Origin: Tenebrio molitor
Lineage: Eukaryota > Arthropoda > Insecta > Coleoptera > Tenebrionidae
DNA length: 64,000 nucleotides
Assembly (NCBI RefSeq): GCF_963966145.1
Contig: NC_091046.1
Coordinates: 15,810,001-15,874,000, forward strand
Direction: 5' to 3'
In this document: in pieces, positions 24,183 to 34,959 of the stretch
How the letters are laid out: each line of letters opens with the position of its first letter
How positions within the stretch are numbered: position 1 is the first letter of the stretch
Made by a program: the position numbers and the translations under genes
The notes under the pieces: generated by a model
What the model was told of the DNA's origin: nothing
Seen by the model: the letters and a program-made list of their open reading frames with translations, nothing else
Databases searched by the model: none

Positions 24183-24365
24183 TGGCAGAATTATTCCTGT
24201 CAGTTCAGCTTCTCCCCAAAATTTAGATACATATCGTCTACGTATTATGTAAATATTTTGTTCATTTAGGCAAGTCATAAAATCCTGGAAATTTATCTCT
24301 CGTCCCAATTGGAGCGATAGAGGGGTATTATCTATCATGCACAAACGATAAATCACCGGGGACAT
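24183..24365 (-). CDS. Candidate first coding exon, unknown protein
   Basis: On the minus strand an ATG at 24365 (context GCAACATGTCC) opens MSPVIYRLCMIDNTPLSLQL, followed by about 40 further residues ending SKFWGEAELTGIILP. The segment then meets a donor CCAG|GTAAAAATA. Composition and the well-placed donor suggest a real exon. I do not recognise the protein, and no following exon could be fixed at lower coordinates, where a MITE (23823-24026) intervenes. A chance frame is not excluded. Confidence 0.35.
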
Positions 24366-24369
24366 GTTG

Positions 24370-25230
24370 CTTTATAAAACCGATGCGATCAACTATTTAC
24401 ACATACACCATATATGTATGTATACATAAACATTCGTTGTCCGTCTGTATGAGGGCCTAACTTTGTTCTGTCAAAATGTATCGGAGCAATACTGAGAATG
24501 CTTTGATTCAAAACACATCATTCGATAAATGATGACCTCTCTCTGAAAAAAAAAAACTGTAGTAGTTATTTAGGTAACTTTTTTTCTTCAATTCATTGTA
24601 GCTCCTTCATGTTTGTCAAAATAAAACGAAAATAACAATCAATCAACAGCAAAAGTATTAATTTATACTTCGTCTTCTATTTGAATGAATGTAATAAAAA
24701 ATTGTACTGAAAAAGCGAATTTGGTTATAACTGATAATAAGTGATAACTGTTGAAACTCGGAGGTTACAATTCAGGAATGATTTTGATTTTTAGGCCAAA
24801 TACTACCTTAAGTTCCTCAAGGGTAATAATTTTTAAGATGTGTTTATCTTCCAATATTATTTTCTTCAATATCCTCTAAAAAACGTTCCTATCACCATCG
24901 CACTATAACACAAAAATTAAACTCCAAGGTTGATACTCAGCATGGGTCAACCGACGTGGACTTCACTTTAATCAGCTTAAATGTTGATTACGTTTCAAAA
25001 GTTCAGTGTTCACTTTTAAGACATAAAAGCGAAGTGAACGTACAAGCGTGCCATTTGCATTTTTTTTTATTTCACAGTTGTAAAAGCTCTGATAAAAACG
25101 ATCTGACACAAACTTTTAAAGATTAATTTTACAACTAGTCACATATCGTTCGCTTTTTTTACTGTCTACCTATCAATTTATGATGTATTATAGAAAATAA
25201 TAAATGTCTTACATATCATTTTTCTTACAG
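24370..25230. other. AT-rich DNA upstream of the RBM12-like exon, presumably intron
   Basis: No exon matching the missing RBM12 first RRM was found here or further upstream. The stretch ends in a good acceptor (ATTTTTCTTACAG at 25218-25230). Confidence 0.5.
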
Positions 25231-27454
25231 CACCGACGAAGATGCTCGCCAAGCATTTAGCAGGAATAATGGGAAAATCAAAGAAATACAAATCAGCCTC
25301 ATGCTTAGTTCTCGGACCGAAATGCAAAAAGTTATCGAAGCAGCGAGAGCTAAATCTTACGCAGCATTTATGCAGAACCCAACACCTTCTGTTCCGATGC
25401 CCGCCGCGGTCCCTGCCATAATCCCCGCAGCTGTACCCGAAATTAAAAAGGAAACGAGCAAAGATCGCGACTCGAAAGACAAGCGAGAAAGAAAACGATC
25501 TAGATCCAGATCACGAGACCGCAAGGATCGCGATCGACGTGACAGAAGATACAGAGATCGAAGCAGGTCTAGATCAAGAGAAAGGAGAGAACGTCGCCGA
25601 CGTGAAAGAAGTCGCAGCCGAGGACGATCTCGTTCAAGAGATCGTGATCGTAAACCTAGAGACGGAAAACGGTCACAGGAGAATTACAACCAAAAAGATG
25701 GCAAGAAGCTTCCAGAAGTGTGGGCTAATCAGAACTCCAACGACAGCATTCCTACAGCCCCACACCCTCCAAGCGTGTTCGGTAACTTTGGAGGTAACTT
25801 GGACGATGCGAGACGAAACCTTAATGCTTTGAATGTCCAACCAAATGCAAATGGAAGAACTAATAATAATTATCCGGTCAATTTTGGAATAAATAATCGT
25901 TCGAGGGAATCTTGGCCTCCTCAGAATGCGTCGAACGACAGTGATCCAAGTTTTCTTAACAGATCGGACGACAGTCTTTCCAATGATGCCAGACAACGCT
26001 CAGGGGCAAACCAACCATTTGCAAACAGACGTTTTCCACGCAACAATTTTCCACGACCAGAAAATGAACAACAATTTGCGATGAATGAACGTGAGCCTTT
26101 GCCAAACAGCTGCGTTAAACTGCAACCTTTTTACGGAGGCTATGGTGACATTCGCAGATTTTTCCAGGGTTCTTTCATTAGCAATGTGGGGATAAAATTT
26201 ATCAATGATGATTTTGGTCACCGCACAGGTGTAGTGTATATTCAGTTCGGACATCCGCAAGGAAAATCAGAAGCTTTACACAGGAACGGAGAAATATTAA
26301 ATGGTGTAAAAGTGGAAGTAACACACATTAATGACCAAGAATTCGATGAGGCCATCGATCGATATCAACCAGAAAATTATCTGTCAAATAATGAAGAAAG
26401 AAATCACAAATTTCGAAGCAAGAACATCACTAAATATTTCAACAAACCTGATCCTGAATTAAAAATATTCTCATGTTTAACAGTTGACGATCTGCCCACC
26501 TACGTGAAGGAACAAGATATTCTTAAACTCTTCTCACCTCGACCACTGATCTCTCTTTTCCTAACGTCCAAACCTAGAGGTGGTCACATAGCTTACGTTA
26601 AATTTGGCTCAACGGAAGAGGCCAAGAAGGCACTTGAGGAAAAATCAAATCACATCGTTGAAGGCAAATCAGTTACCGTTAAGCCTTGTGACGATCGAGA
26701 ATTTGAAAATATCAGTCAACAACACAATGTCGATTTAGATTGCAAACCAAATGCAATCGCCACAATAGACACGGATTGCATAAATTTAACTCGATTGCCG
26801 TTGCAAACCAATAATATCGAAATCGCAGACTTTTTCTCAGACATCGGAGTGAGGCCAATGAAAATTCATTTAATGAGCAATCGATTGGGTTTCACCGGAC
26901 AGGCGTTTTGTGAGTTTAAAAGTAAAGAAGATGCAACGCAAGCGTTGAAGAAAGACAGCGCAAGTTTCGGTCCCAATCATGTTTCGGTTCAACCATTTTC
27001 GAGGGAAGAGATGGAGCACATTCTCCAACAGTCCAATGCTTCTCATCCGACTCCACAAAATGTGATTCAGGCGAGGGCACCAGCGATGAATCAAAACAGA
27101 CCCTTTTTCTCAAGAAACGCATTCGAAGGTGCACCAAGAGGTGGTGGACATCGATTTATGGCGCATAGAGGTCCAAGACCTCGATTTATGAGTGCAGTAC
27201 CTACAGATGACGCCCCACCAGGGTGCACCGTTTTTATGGATAATGTACCTTACAAAGCGGGGACAAATGAAATTTTAGACTTCTTTGATGGATACGATAT
27301 TACCAACAACGTCAGTAGAAGGTTCAATCCTAATAACACACCAAGTGCAGAAGCAAAAGTTGTTTTTACTTCTCCTGAAGAAGCTTATCGTGCAGTTCAA
27401 GAAAAAAATGGACAGAAAATTTGGGAGCGCCCTATATATTTAAAACAAATATAG
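25231..27454 (+). CDS. RBM12-like RNA-binding protein, last coding exon
   Basis: The exon follows the acceptor TTTTTCTTACAG and is open from its first codons (TDEDARQAFSRNNGKIKEIQ), which continue into the ATG at 25301; that ATG is internal. The opening matches the end of the first RRM of RBM12. Numbering from 25301: an arginine-serine/aspartate tract at about 50-127, then RRMs at about 268-350, 387-470, 493-575 and 641-717, ending with the stop at 27452-27454. The final RRM (DEILDFF-GY type motif) is typical of RBM12/RBM12B. Role by family: nuclear RNA binding, probably in pre-mRNA handling. The RS tract is the notable feature. The 5' exon(s) carrying the rest of RRM1 were not located. Confidence 0.85.
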
Positions 27455-27870
27455 ACTGATTTTTCTTTATTAATTTTATTAAGTAGATCATTTTTAAATG
27501 TCATATTGTTTATAATTAGACATGGATCGACATTAGGCTGTACAGGGAACTGTTAGTATTTGAATATTTTTTAAGAGAGTATTTTTACAAAATCACTGGC
27601 AACAAGCTTATTTGCTGAAGTACCCATATTTTTGTTGGGTTCAGGCCATTACAACATTTCACTGCAGCAAGTACAAGAATTTGAAAGTCACAAGTAATGT
27701 AACATATTTATAATAATTTTCTAGAGTTTTTAACAAGTTTAGATCATTTGTATATATTAAGAATTCTGTACATTAAACATTGTATTCCATGTACCACAAA
27801 TTAATTTTTGTACATCTTACTTTAAAATGTAAGAATCTACAATAAAATATGCTGTGCATACATACATACA
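27455..27870 (+). other. 3' untranslated region of the RBM12-like gene
   Basis: AT-rich tail after the stop. An AATAAA polyadenylation signal lies at 27841-27846, so the transcript probably ends around 27860-27870. Confidence 0.6.
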
Positions 27871-28157
27871 TGTTTTTCTTATTATTTTTAAATTAAGTAA
27901 AGCACTTTGTCAGTGCGTATTAAGTATAAAAATTTGAAATGTTGAAATTGTTAATGTGTTTCAAAAGTTACCGTTAAAAAAAAACATGCCTTCTTTGGAT
28001 TGTCTGGTTGTGCAGACTGTAAACAAAATATGTATATTAAACAAAATTAAACAAAACTTTTACAAAGCAGATAACTCAAAAACACTAATCAAGAAGATCT
28101 TCAATTTTTAAATACATGTATCTGTTAATTATTTTGCATCAAATAGTAAATTATTAA

Positions 28158-28300
28158 TTAAACTCTTTCATTATAAAATTCATCTTGTTCTTGTCTTAAC
28201 GACTTAGAACGGGTTTGTACATCAAAATCCAATGAAGTCGCTTCAAGTTGTACAAGCGTCCTTTCATTTATGTGTGTGAATTTAAAAAACATATTTTCAC
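28158..28300 (-). CDS. Candidate last exon of an unknown convergent gene
   Basis: On the minus strand the acceptor TTTCGTGTTCTCCAG precedes a frame reading ENMFFKFTHINERTLVQLEA, about 25 further residues ending ...QEQDEFYNERV, and a TAA stop (28158-28160). Charged composition and the acceptor suggest a real terminal exon. The upstream frame stays open to an ATG at 28340, so an unspliced start is the alternative. If real, the gene converges on the RBM12-like gene, with some 290 bases between the ends. Family not recognised. Confidence 0.4.
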
Positions 28301-28360
28301 TGGAGAACACGAAATATTTATGACAAAATCCTGTTTTCAAAAAGGGGAGTGAAGAAAATG

Positions 28361-28460
28361 GTATACTCCGTCCAGCGAGAGATTGGGAGATTTTAAATTG
28401 TAGACTTGTAACCCAACACTACAAAATGCACTGGAATACATTAATTCGAGCATAATTTCC
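28361..28460. mobile_element. GTCCAGCGAGAGATTGG MITE, truncated copy
   Basis: The left half of the family seen at 23823-24026 and 35660-35875 is present (GTCCAGCGAGAGATTGGGAG through AGAGCATAATTTC). The right half and its terminal repeat are missing and are replaced by a pyrimidine-rich tract (28465-28555). Confidence 0.8.
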
Positions 28461-28559
28461 TTTTGACTTCTTCCCTTTTCTCCCCTCTTTCCCTTTTTTA
28501 TTAACCCTTTCACACATTTTTCTATTTTTTCCTTCTTTGTCTTACCCCTTTGCCATTAA

Positions 28560-28965
28560 TGTTCTTATTGCGTGATGCATTGAGTTTACCTACTATTTCA
28601 AGGCATAAAGCCATGTTCGTTTATCTTCCGTTTCTTATCATCTGTTTTGATTTCTTTTCCTTTATTTTTTTTCTTTTGTTACCAGTTTCCTTATTGTGGG
28701 AGTAAGTTAAATAACCTCGTTCTCAACCACCTGTTACTCGAATGCTGCGCAATTACCAGAGTGTCGAGGCCCACATCGATATTTTTTGTTGCACCATATC
28801 GCAAATCAAAAAATTCTCCATCTCCTCGTGAACCAGGGCGATCCTACTCAGACGAGTGCTCGGTAGTTGCAGCTTGAGTGTTGGGATGCTCTGTGTGTAA
28901 TGGTTGTTGTGTTGTGAATGTTATGATTGCCTTGTTAGCCGTCACCAATAATAATAATAATTTCT
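28560..28965 (+). mobile_element. Possible 3' end of a non-LTR retrotransposon
   Basis: A non-AT-rich stretch ends in GCCTTGTTAGCCGTCACC followed by AATAATAATAATAAT. A unique 3' segment that stops abruptly at a short tandem repeat is typical of LINE 3' ends. No reverse transcriptase is visible, and the open frame at 28647-28877 is not recognisable. Confidence 0.4.
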
Positions 28966-28969
28966 TTTT

Positions 28970-30300
28970 GTATTTCACGGTCCTTCCTTCCTCGTTACAT
29001 CATCATCTATGTATGTAAACAAAATTTTTGTAGCTCTTACACCGGTTTTCGCTTCCTGCTAGATACACTATTTACATTGAAATTTTAACAAAAGAATTGT
29101 GGATGACTAATAGTCCAGCTGTACTTGAATTAAGGGATTGTCACTGCTTCACCTAATTAGCTATTCATTCATCATGACTTAGAAGCAATGCCTGTAAGCT
29201 GTAAGCTTGAATGCCGGTCAAGTGTGGAATCATGCATTAGTGGAAAATTTTCAGGAATGTCCGCATATACGAATGTCCCAGAATTGCCTTTAATTGGGTA
29301 AATGTGATAATCTGAATTTAAAAAAAAAAAGTCCTATCTCAAAAGATAATCTTAAACTTGATCACCACCAAGGTAGGATGACCACAATTTTGCCTTACCG
29401 GGATTTCGAATTTGGTTGCGATATCAATAATTATTTTGCTGTCTAGCAACCTGTCCGATTTTTTATTAATACCTGAGAACGTGCTTCTGGGATTGGTGAA
29501 ACTGAAAACTTTATGACTCGGTTATGTAAGCACCAGGAAATTTTATTTTAGTCGTTTTGGACTCTTTTGCTGTCGGCACAAGCCTGTTTTCTAGGGGGAA
29601 GCAGTTCTGGGACATGGTGTATATCCTTCCAGCAACCTCTTCAGGACGTGAAGGCTGGAGCCACACTAATCCGTTGTAGAAATTCGTTGATGTGTATGTG
29701 TATTACGTCGCTGAAAACACAGATTTGAACGGATGTTGATTTCATGTCGCTGTTTCTGTGCTAGAACGGACGTCAAAAAATGTTGACGCACGTATTGTAT
29801 TCGATTAGGGTGGGTAATCAATAATCATAAGAGTATAAGTCAAGTAGTCGGTAGTCAGTTACGATGGCATTCATATCTATACTTCTCCAAATCCTTTTGG
29901 TAACTAACGGATAGGAATCGACATTCATGTGGTATCAATTCGAAATGTCCATCACAACACAATGGACGTTATTGAAACACTCTTTTGTTCCTACAAGTAC
30001 GTTCGTTTGAAAAACCTCCATCGCAATGGACGCCAAGAAATCGATGGTGTGGCCTCAACTAGGCGATGTTGCAAGATCGATACTCAAACTCATGGATGCA
30101 AATCCTATCCAAACCCTACTGTACTTGCTGTAACCTTTATTGTAGAGGTGTCCCGTAAGTAAACGGCAATCTCTTGAAGTCTTGAGAAATGATAGAAACG
30201 ACCTCAGTAAACAATATCCTGTTGTTTTTTTCTTTTTCGAGTTCTTCTTTTAAGAGGTAAAAATCTTTAAAATCACCCAATGAGGGGCGCATTGCAAATT
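28970..30300. other. Unassigned stretch
   Basis: Mixed composition without a recognised gene. A frame at 29929-30162 (77 codons) is unassigned; around 29640-29780 there are diverged GCCACACTAATCCG / GAACGGA motifs that may be old DNA-transposon remains. Confidence 0.3.
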
Positions 30301-30302
30301 AA

Positions 30303-30945
30303 TAATTAGTTTATTTAACGAGTTTGTGTGTAAATTGGGCCTTTTGTGGCATGAGTGGGCCCGTTTAAAGTGCGAGTGAAACGAGCGTTTTAAAGACCCA
30401 CGAGTTGAATAGGTTTTTTTGTTCGACGAGGCCTTTAAAGGCTCCAAATCGCTTAAAATCTTTAAAATTAGCTTGACGTTTCGTTTTGACAAGTTGTGAC
30501 ATTTATCAAAATCCGTTCACATAGGAAAAAATTCTCAAATTCTGACAGTGTCGAACAAAAAAATACATTATGAAACCGGCCGTAATTCTGGCAGTTTTAA
30601 AAATGCTTTGAGAAGATGCAAGTGATTACTTTCGATGCATTGTTTCAGGATGAGGGAACTTCAAAGATTTTTTGCAAGTAACACCTATTTTTTTTGTTTG
30701 ACACTGTCAGAATTTGAGAATTTTCTCCTATGTGAACGGATTTTGATAAATGTCACAACTTATCAAAACGAAACGTCAAGCTAATTTTAAAGGTTTTAAG
30801 CGATTTGGAGCCTTTAAGGGGCTCGTCGAACAAAAAAACGTTGTATTCAACTCGTTCGTGTGTAAATTGGGCCTTTTTGGCACGCGTGGGCCATTTTAAA
30901 ACGCGAGTGAAACACAAACACACAAACTCGTCAAATAAACTACTG
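30303..30945. mobile_element. Foldback element with ~250-bp arms
   Basis: The left arm 30303-30565 (AGTTTATTTAACGAGTTTGTGTG onward) is mirrored by 30700-30945 (ending CACACAAACTCGTCAAATAAACT). The arms share TTCGACGAG-CC, AGGCTCCAAATCGCTTAAAA and GCTTGACGTTTCGTTTTGACAA. About 135 unique bases lie between. The outer part of each arm contains half of the shorter palindrome seen complete at 3769-3886. Non-coding foldback element. Confidence 0.85.
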
Positions 30946-31129
30946 TTTTAATCGGGTTACATACCTACTCGGTACCTATATCATAATGTTGACAAATGTG
31001 ACATTCTAATTCAGTGGCGTTGCAAGAAGGAAAACTATTGAAAAACGAAATTATTTATTTAAAATGAAAATTACTAGTAAACAACAAACTTAGTCTAAAG
31101 CAAATACTCAAAGCACCCGCCATTTTATT

Positions 31130-32137
31130 GTAAACAGGCTTGAGCACGACGTATTAAAGATGTCCTTACTGAATGGAATATCTCTTGATTATTTCTAATT
31201 TGGTTAGAAGCTATTTGAATTCTATGCCACAAATCTTCTTCATTATTGACTGGGGCTTCATAAACCAATGATTTTACATGGCCCCAAAAGTAGAAATCAA
31301 GTTGAGGGTTGTGGTTCGGAGACCGTGGTGGGCAGCTATGAGACCATTTCTACCTACCTATCCACTGGTTTTGAAATTTGACATTTAAGTAATTGACAAC
31401 GTCGTGGTTCGTGGTGGACCTTCGTAATGGTAAATCGTCTATGCAATTATTGATAAGGTTATTTTGCAAGAAGTTAAGATAGGCATTACCGTTTAGTCTG
31501 TTTGGTAAAATGAATGGTTCGGGAAGTTCATTACCGAAGATGCCACTTCATACATTAATGGAAAACAAATGATGATGATGAACTTCTCTAACCACGTGAA
31601 GGTTGATGTACGCCCAAGAGTGCATATTTCGCAAATTTAATACTTCGTTGCGTGAAAAATTAGCCTCGTCCGTGAAAAGCATTTTCAATAAATGCAGGAT
31701 CTCGTGCAATAATTTGTAATAAGTTACTAACCACTCGCAAAAATTATATCGTCGCGGGTAATCTTCCGGGAGTAAGGCCTGGATTCGCACATAATGATAT
31801 GGATGCATTTGTTCTCGATGCAAAATTCTCCAAACTGTGCTTTTTGAAGCCCCAACTTGTCGAGCGATCTTTCTAACACTTACATTTGGATCTTCATGCA
31901 CCAGATCTAAAACTTATTCATCAAGCTCACCATTGTCAAATCTAGGTCTTACCGTATCAATGTTATTAACATTAAAATGGCCAAATTCTGTCAATTGCCG
32001 GTCGATCCTCGCAAACACGCTTCTGTGTGGAATGCATCTATTCGGAAAGATTTCTCGATACCTTCTCGCTTTTTGTATGCAGTTAACCTATTTGTGATAA
32101 AGCCGTAATCAAACGATGCAGATTTGTAAATTTTGAC
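31130..32137 (-). pseudogene. Tc1/mariner-superfamily transposase, degraded (element A)
   Basis: Read on the minus strand from about 32095, the translation gives SVFARIDRQLTEFG, then an in-frame stop, then HEDPNVSVRKIARQVGASKS (helix-turn-helix), LPEDYPRRYNFCEWL, LFTDEANFSRN (first catalytic Asp region), and after further breaks PPRSPNHNPQLDFYFWG and SLVYEAPVNNEEDLWHRIQ. The third catalytic residue, normally Asp in PRSPDL, is Asn. The C-terminus falls near 31130. The sequence just upstream of the transposase (32084-32137) is shared with the MITE at 52566-53151. Disrupted at TA (32138) by element B. Confidence 0.85.
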
Positions 32138-32299
32138 TATTTGTTTCCTGAATATTTTCAAAGCCTATGTGCTACAAAAATAAAAACCAATTTTATAAGT
32201 TGAACACGTTGGAGGTGTAAGTACATTTCGTATCTTTTAGTAACTTTTTTCAAAAGCCTTGATTGCCTTTTGTCTAAGCAAGATTGAGGCACAATACCG

Positions 32300-33060
32300 G
32301 AACTTGGGTCATGTGTCCAGACAGCGAGAACCCACTATTGGAGACGATTCTAGGTTAAACGTTTTATTAACTGTTCAAGAAAATGCAGTGACCGACCCGA
32401 CAACTGTCCCGTGACAAGGATATCAGTCTACGATATCAACTACTGTCCTGAAAATACTTAGATCTGCAAAACTGCATTCTTACAAGATGCAGATGGTCCA
32501 AGAATTAGCTGAGGATGACCCAGACCGCCAAATCCATTTTGCGAGCAAATGATGAACCTGATGAATTGGGCCGTTATTGTTATTGGGCTGACTATAACTC
32601 TCACTGGATACCAGAAACTCATACATAGTTCCCACAAAAACTCAATGTATGGGCTGGGATAATAGGTAATCCAATCTTGAAGCCAGTATTCTTGGATGGT
32701 AATCTTGATGGAGCAACATATCTTACGTTGCTTCAAGATCTCAGGCCACCGTTAGCCGCCTCATTTCCAGATCCGTTAGATCCAGATTTACCCGATAAAA
32801 GAATATGGTATCAACAGGATAGAGCTCCACCCCATTATGCTGTGATCGTTAGTAGATATTTAGACGAAGTTTTTGCCAATCGATGGATTGGAAGAAGGGG
32901 TCAAATTAAATGACCGGCAAGATCTCCGGATCTTACTGCCCTCGACTTTTTTTTACGGGGATATTCAAGAGTAAGGTCTATGTAACAAAACCGAACAATA
33001 TTAAGGACCTTAATACGTTTAGGCATGAAATTAGGCCAATCACAGCGGAAATGTTATAAA
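32300..33060 (+). pseudogene. Transposase pseudogene of mariner-like element B
   Basis: The frame shows VLLTVQENAVTDPTTV, LKILRSAKLHSYKMQMVQEL, NWADYNSHWIPETHT and KLNVWAGIIGNPILKPVFLD. It continues into the 32677-32913 frame with QQDRAPPHYAVIVSRYLDEV and WIGRRGQIK, then a stop followed by PARSPDLTALDFFLRG. These are the usual blocks of IS630-Tc1-mariner transposases, with HYA after the second Asp region and PDLT-LDFF around the third acidic residue. Internal stops and frameshifts make it inactive. Here the second Asp block reads QDRAPPH rather than QDGAPPH. Confidence 0.85.
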
Positions 33061-33241
33061 ACGTAAGGGGTGCATGTTACTATCGATTTGTAATTTGCCA
33101 ATAAACAAATGGTGTCCATTTTAAACATTTGTTGCGTAAAATAATATTCAACTTATAACATTGGTTGTGCTTCAATCTTGCTTAGGCAAAAAGCAATCAA
33201 GGCTTTTGAAAAAAGTTACTAAAAGATGCGAAATGTAGGTA

Positions 33242-33621
33242 CTATTGCGAGCAAAAAAAGTGGGACATCAACATCACTGTCTTGACTTTTACTGTGAAAT
33301 GACCCTTATTGTTTCTAACCCTACTTTGAATTGATTGACGTTGTCATTAAGTATTGTAGGTTGTAGGGAATGAGTGTAAGTAAGCACGTAGTGAATATTT
33401 ATTTAATGCAGTCTCAATTCAAATTTACCTTTATCAAAATAAGAGGGCATTTGGAAAAGGAAAATAGGAGTATAAAATAAATTTTTTAAACTGTCAGCTA
33501 GAATAGTATCAAATTTCTATGACAATAATCAAAGGCAAAGTGACAATAAAGCTTGGACTAGGTACATCGAATTTTTCAAAACTGACAGAAGTTTGATGTC
33601 CCACTTTTTTGCTCGCAATAG
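33242..33621. mobile_element. 380-bp MITE nested in the right TIR of element B
   Basis: Terminal repeats CTATTGCGAGCAAAAAAAGT and, mirrored, ACTTTTTTGCTCGCAATAG continue for about 29 bases (GGGACATCA/TGATGTCCC). TA flanks both sides (33240-33241, 33622-33623). Removing it with one TA restores the right inverted repeat of element B to match the left one. This proves it is the later insertion. Confidence 0.9.
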
Positions 33622-34172
33622 TACACCTCCAACGTGTTCAACTTATAAAATTGGTTTTTATTTTTTTAGCACGTAGACTTTGAAAATATTGAGGAAACAA
33701 ATAGTGCGTTGTATTTCTTGGGAAGTGGCCTTTCAATCGAGGTGTCACTTGGCAATCTTGGCATACCCTTACTTTTGAAAAGAAAAGAAAACCAAAAGAT
33801 AGGGGTGTTTGCGCACTTCCGGGAGCAGATATGCAAAAACCATATGCGCCAAAATGTGGGCAAGGAAAAACAAAAATTGACCTGTTTCGGGATTTTTTAC
33901 AAAAGTCGCCTATGTCAAAGCTATGAGTTGTATTCCAGTTAAAATGTCCAACTGTATAGTTGGTATTATACTGTAAAATACTAACAATGCAACAGAAATG
34001 TTGAATTAAAGAGCAAAAAAATCATATGGCTATACTCGTGTTTATCTAATCATAAACAATTAAGTATGACCGATAACAACGGTAAAAATGTAAGTTCTAG
34101 TACATATCTTGAAAACTAACCAAGAACAAATAATCCATCAAGACTCGATGGTAATAATTTGATATATGATAA

Positions 34173-34317
34173 TGGGGCGTATTCTGTAATTTTTAAAGGG
34201 GCGTTAAAATTTTAGCGTCTTTTAAAATTCAAAATTTCAAGCCCTGATTGGTCATTGCTATGACAACTTAATTTAAGTGCCTTTAAAATTTAGCGGAGCA
34301 GTTACAGAGTACGCCCG
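34173..34317. mobile_element. Short MITE just upstream of peroxidasin
   Basis: Ends GGGGCGTATTCTGTAA and, mirrored, TTACAGAGTACGCCC; AAAATTTTAGCG / TAAAATTTAGCG blocks inside also pair. About 145 bases, ending some 470 bases before the peroxidasin start codon, so it lies in or next to the promoter. Confidence 0.6.
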
Positions 34318-34449
34318 AATATCAGATATATTATTTATATTCTGCAAACCTACGACTATTTAACATGTATCACGTAATTACATAGGTGATTTTTATATTT
34401 CATTAACAAATTCATTTCAAAAGACTATAACATGCGTTTTATTTTTAGT

Positions 34450-34786
34450 ACCATTGCCTTCAGCATATCAAGCGCGATTAAGATGTGACCAGAAAATTGC
34501 TGCCAACTCCAACGGAAAATGCAAAACGTCTGCACACACTCCTGACTCCTGCTACCTTCTGGCCTCGGTGGCCTGTGCTTGCAGCTGTACAGCAGGAATT
34601 AATGTGGTAAATCTGTTTCAAAGCGCGCCGGACGCTCACGCGTTTGTGGTGTTTGGTCGTCTATAGTCTGTATCTCCGACCAGCAACAACACAACAACCA
34701 GTCTCTCTTGAGACTTCGTAGAGAAAGCATTGTGTGTAATCGTTATAAATGTGCACGCCTGCTGAGTGACGATCGAATCCTTCACA
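34450..34786 (+). promoter_or_regulatory. Peroxidasin 5' region, probable promoter and 5' UTR
   Basis: A locally GC-richer stretch in an AT-rich setting, directly before the start codon at 34787. Open frames here (34454-34666 and 34708-34926) are not in frame with the gene and are unlikely to be translated. A TATTTTTAG just before 34450 could be a splice acceptor of a further 5' non-coding exon. I cannot fix the transcription start. Confidence 0.4.
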
Positions 34787-34959
34787 ATGTGGCGATTGTG
34801 TATGATTTTTATAACATTAGGAATCATTATCGAAGCACAAAGAAGAAACTATTCAACCTACCCATGTCCTTCGAAATGTGTGTGCTTCCGAAGAACAGTG
34901 AGATGCATGCAACTAGAGCTGACTGATATCCCGAAGGTACCCCTTCCTACAGTGATGTT
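34787..34959 (+). CDS. Pxn: Peroxidasin exon 1: signal peptide and LRR N-cap
   Basis: ATG in context TTCACAATGTGG opens MWRLCMIFITLGIIIEAQRR, a hydrophobic signal peptide, then CPSKCVCFRRTVRCMQLEL (LRRNT). The exon ends TGATGTT|GTAAGT with two bases of a codon, completed by the G that starts exon 2 (giving ...TVML-DLRFNKI). Confidence 0.9.

Larger units (their letters stand above)
32140..33701 (+). mobile_element. mariner-like element B with long TIRs, TA duplication
   Basis: The ends TTTGTTTCCTGAATATTTTC and, mirrored, GAAAATATTGAGGAAACAAA are flanked by TA (32138-32139 and 33702-33703). The repeats run about 150 bases inward (to about 32295 and from about 33168). The right one is interrupted by a 380-base MITE (33242-33621). 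Without it the element is about 1.18 kb, a normal full length for mariner. It sits at the end of element A. Confidence 0.85.

Noticed and set aside
25539..27137. Alternative frames of 73-107 codons in the RBM12-like exon
   Set aside because: Shadows of the main reading frame in other phases and on the other strand.
28465..28555. Long pyrimidine-rich tract as a strong splice signal
   Set aside because: No suitable AG followed by an open frame lies nearby on the plus strand; it may simply be part of a repeat.
34454..34666. 70-codon cysteine-rich frame before peroxidasin
   Set aside because: It lies in the presumed promoter or 5' UTR, is not in frame with the gene, and the cysteine spacing fits no domain I know.
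34766..34786. Upstream in-frame extension of peroxidasin from a GTG codon
   Set aside because: A GTG start is not expected here. The ATG at 34787 has good context and gives a proper signal peptide directly.
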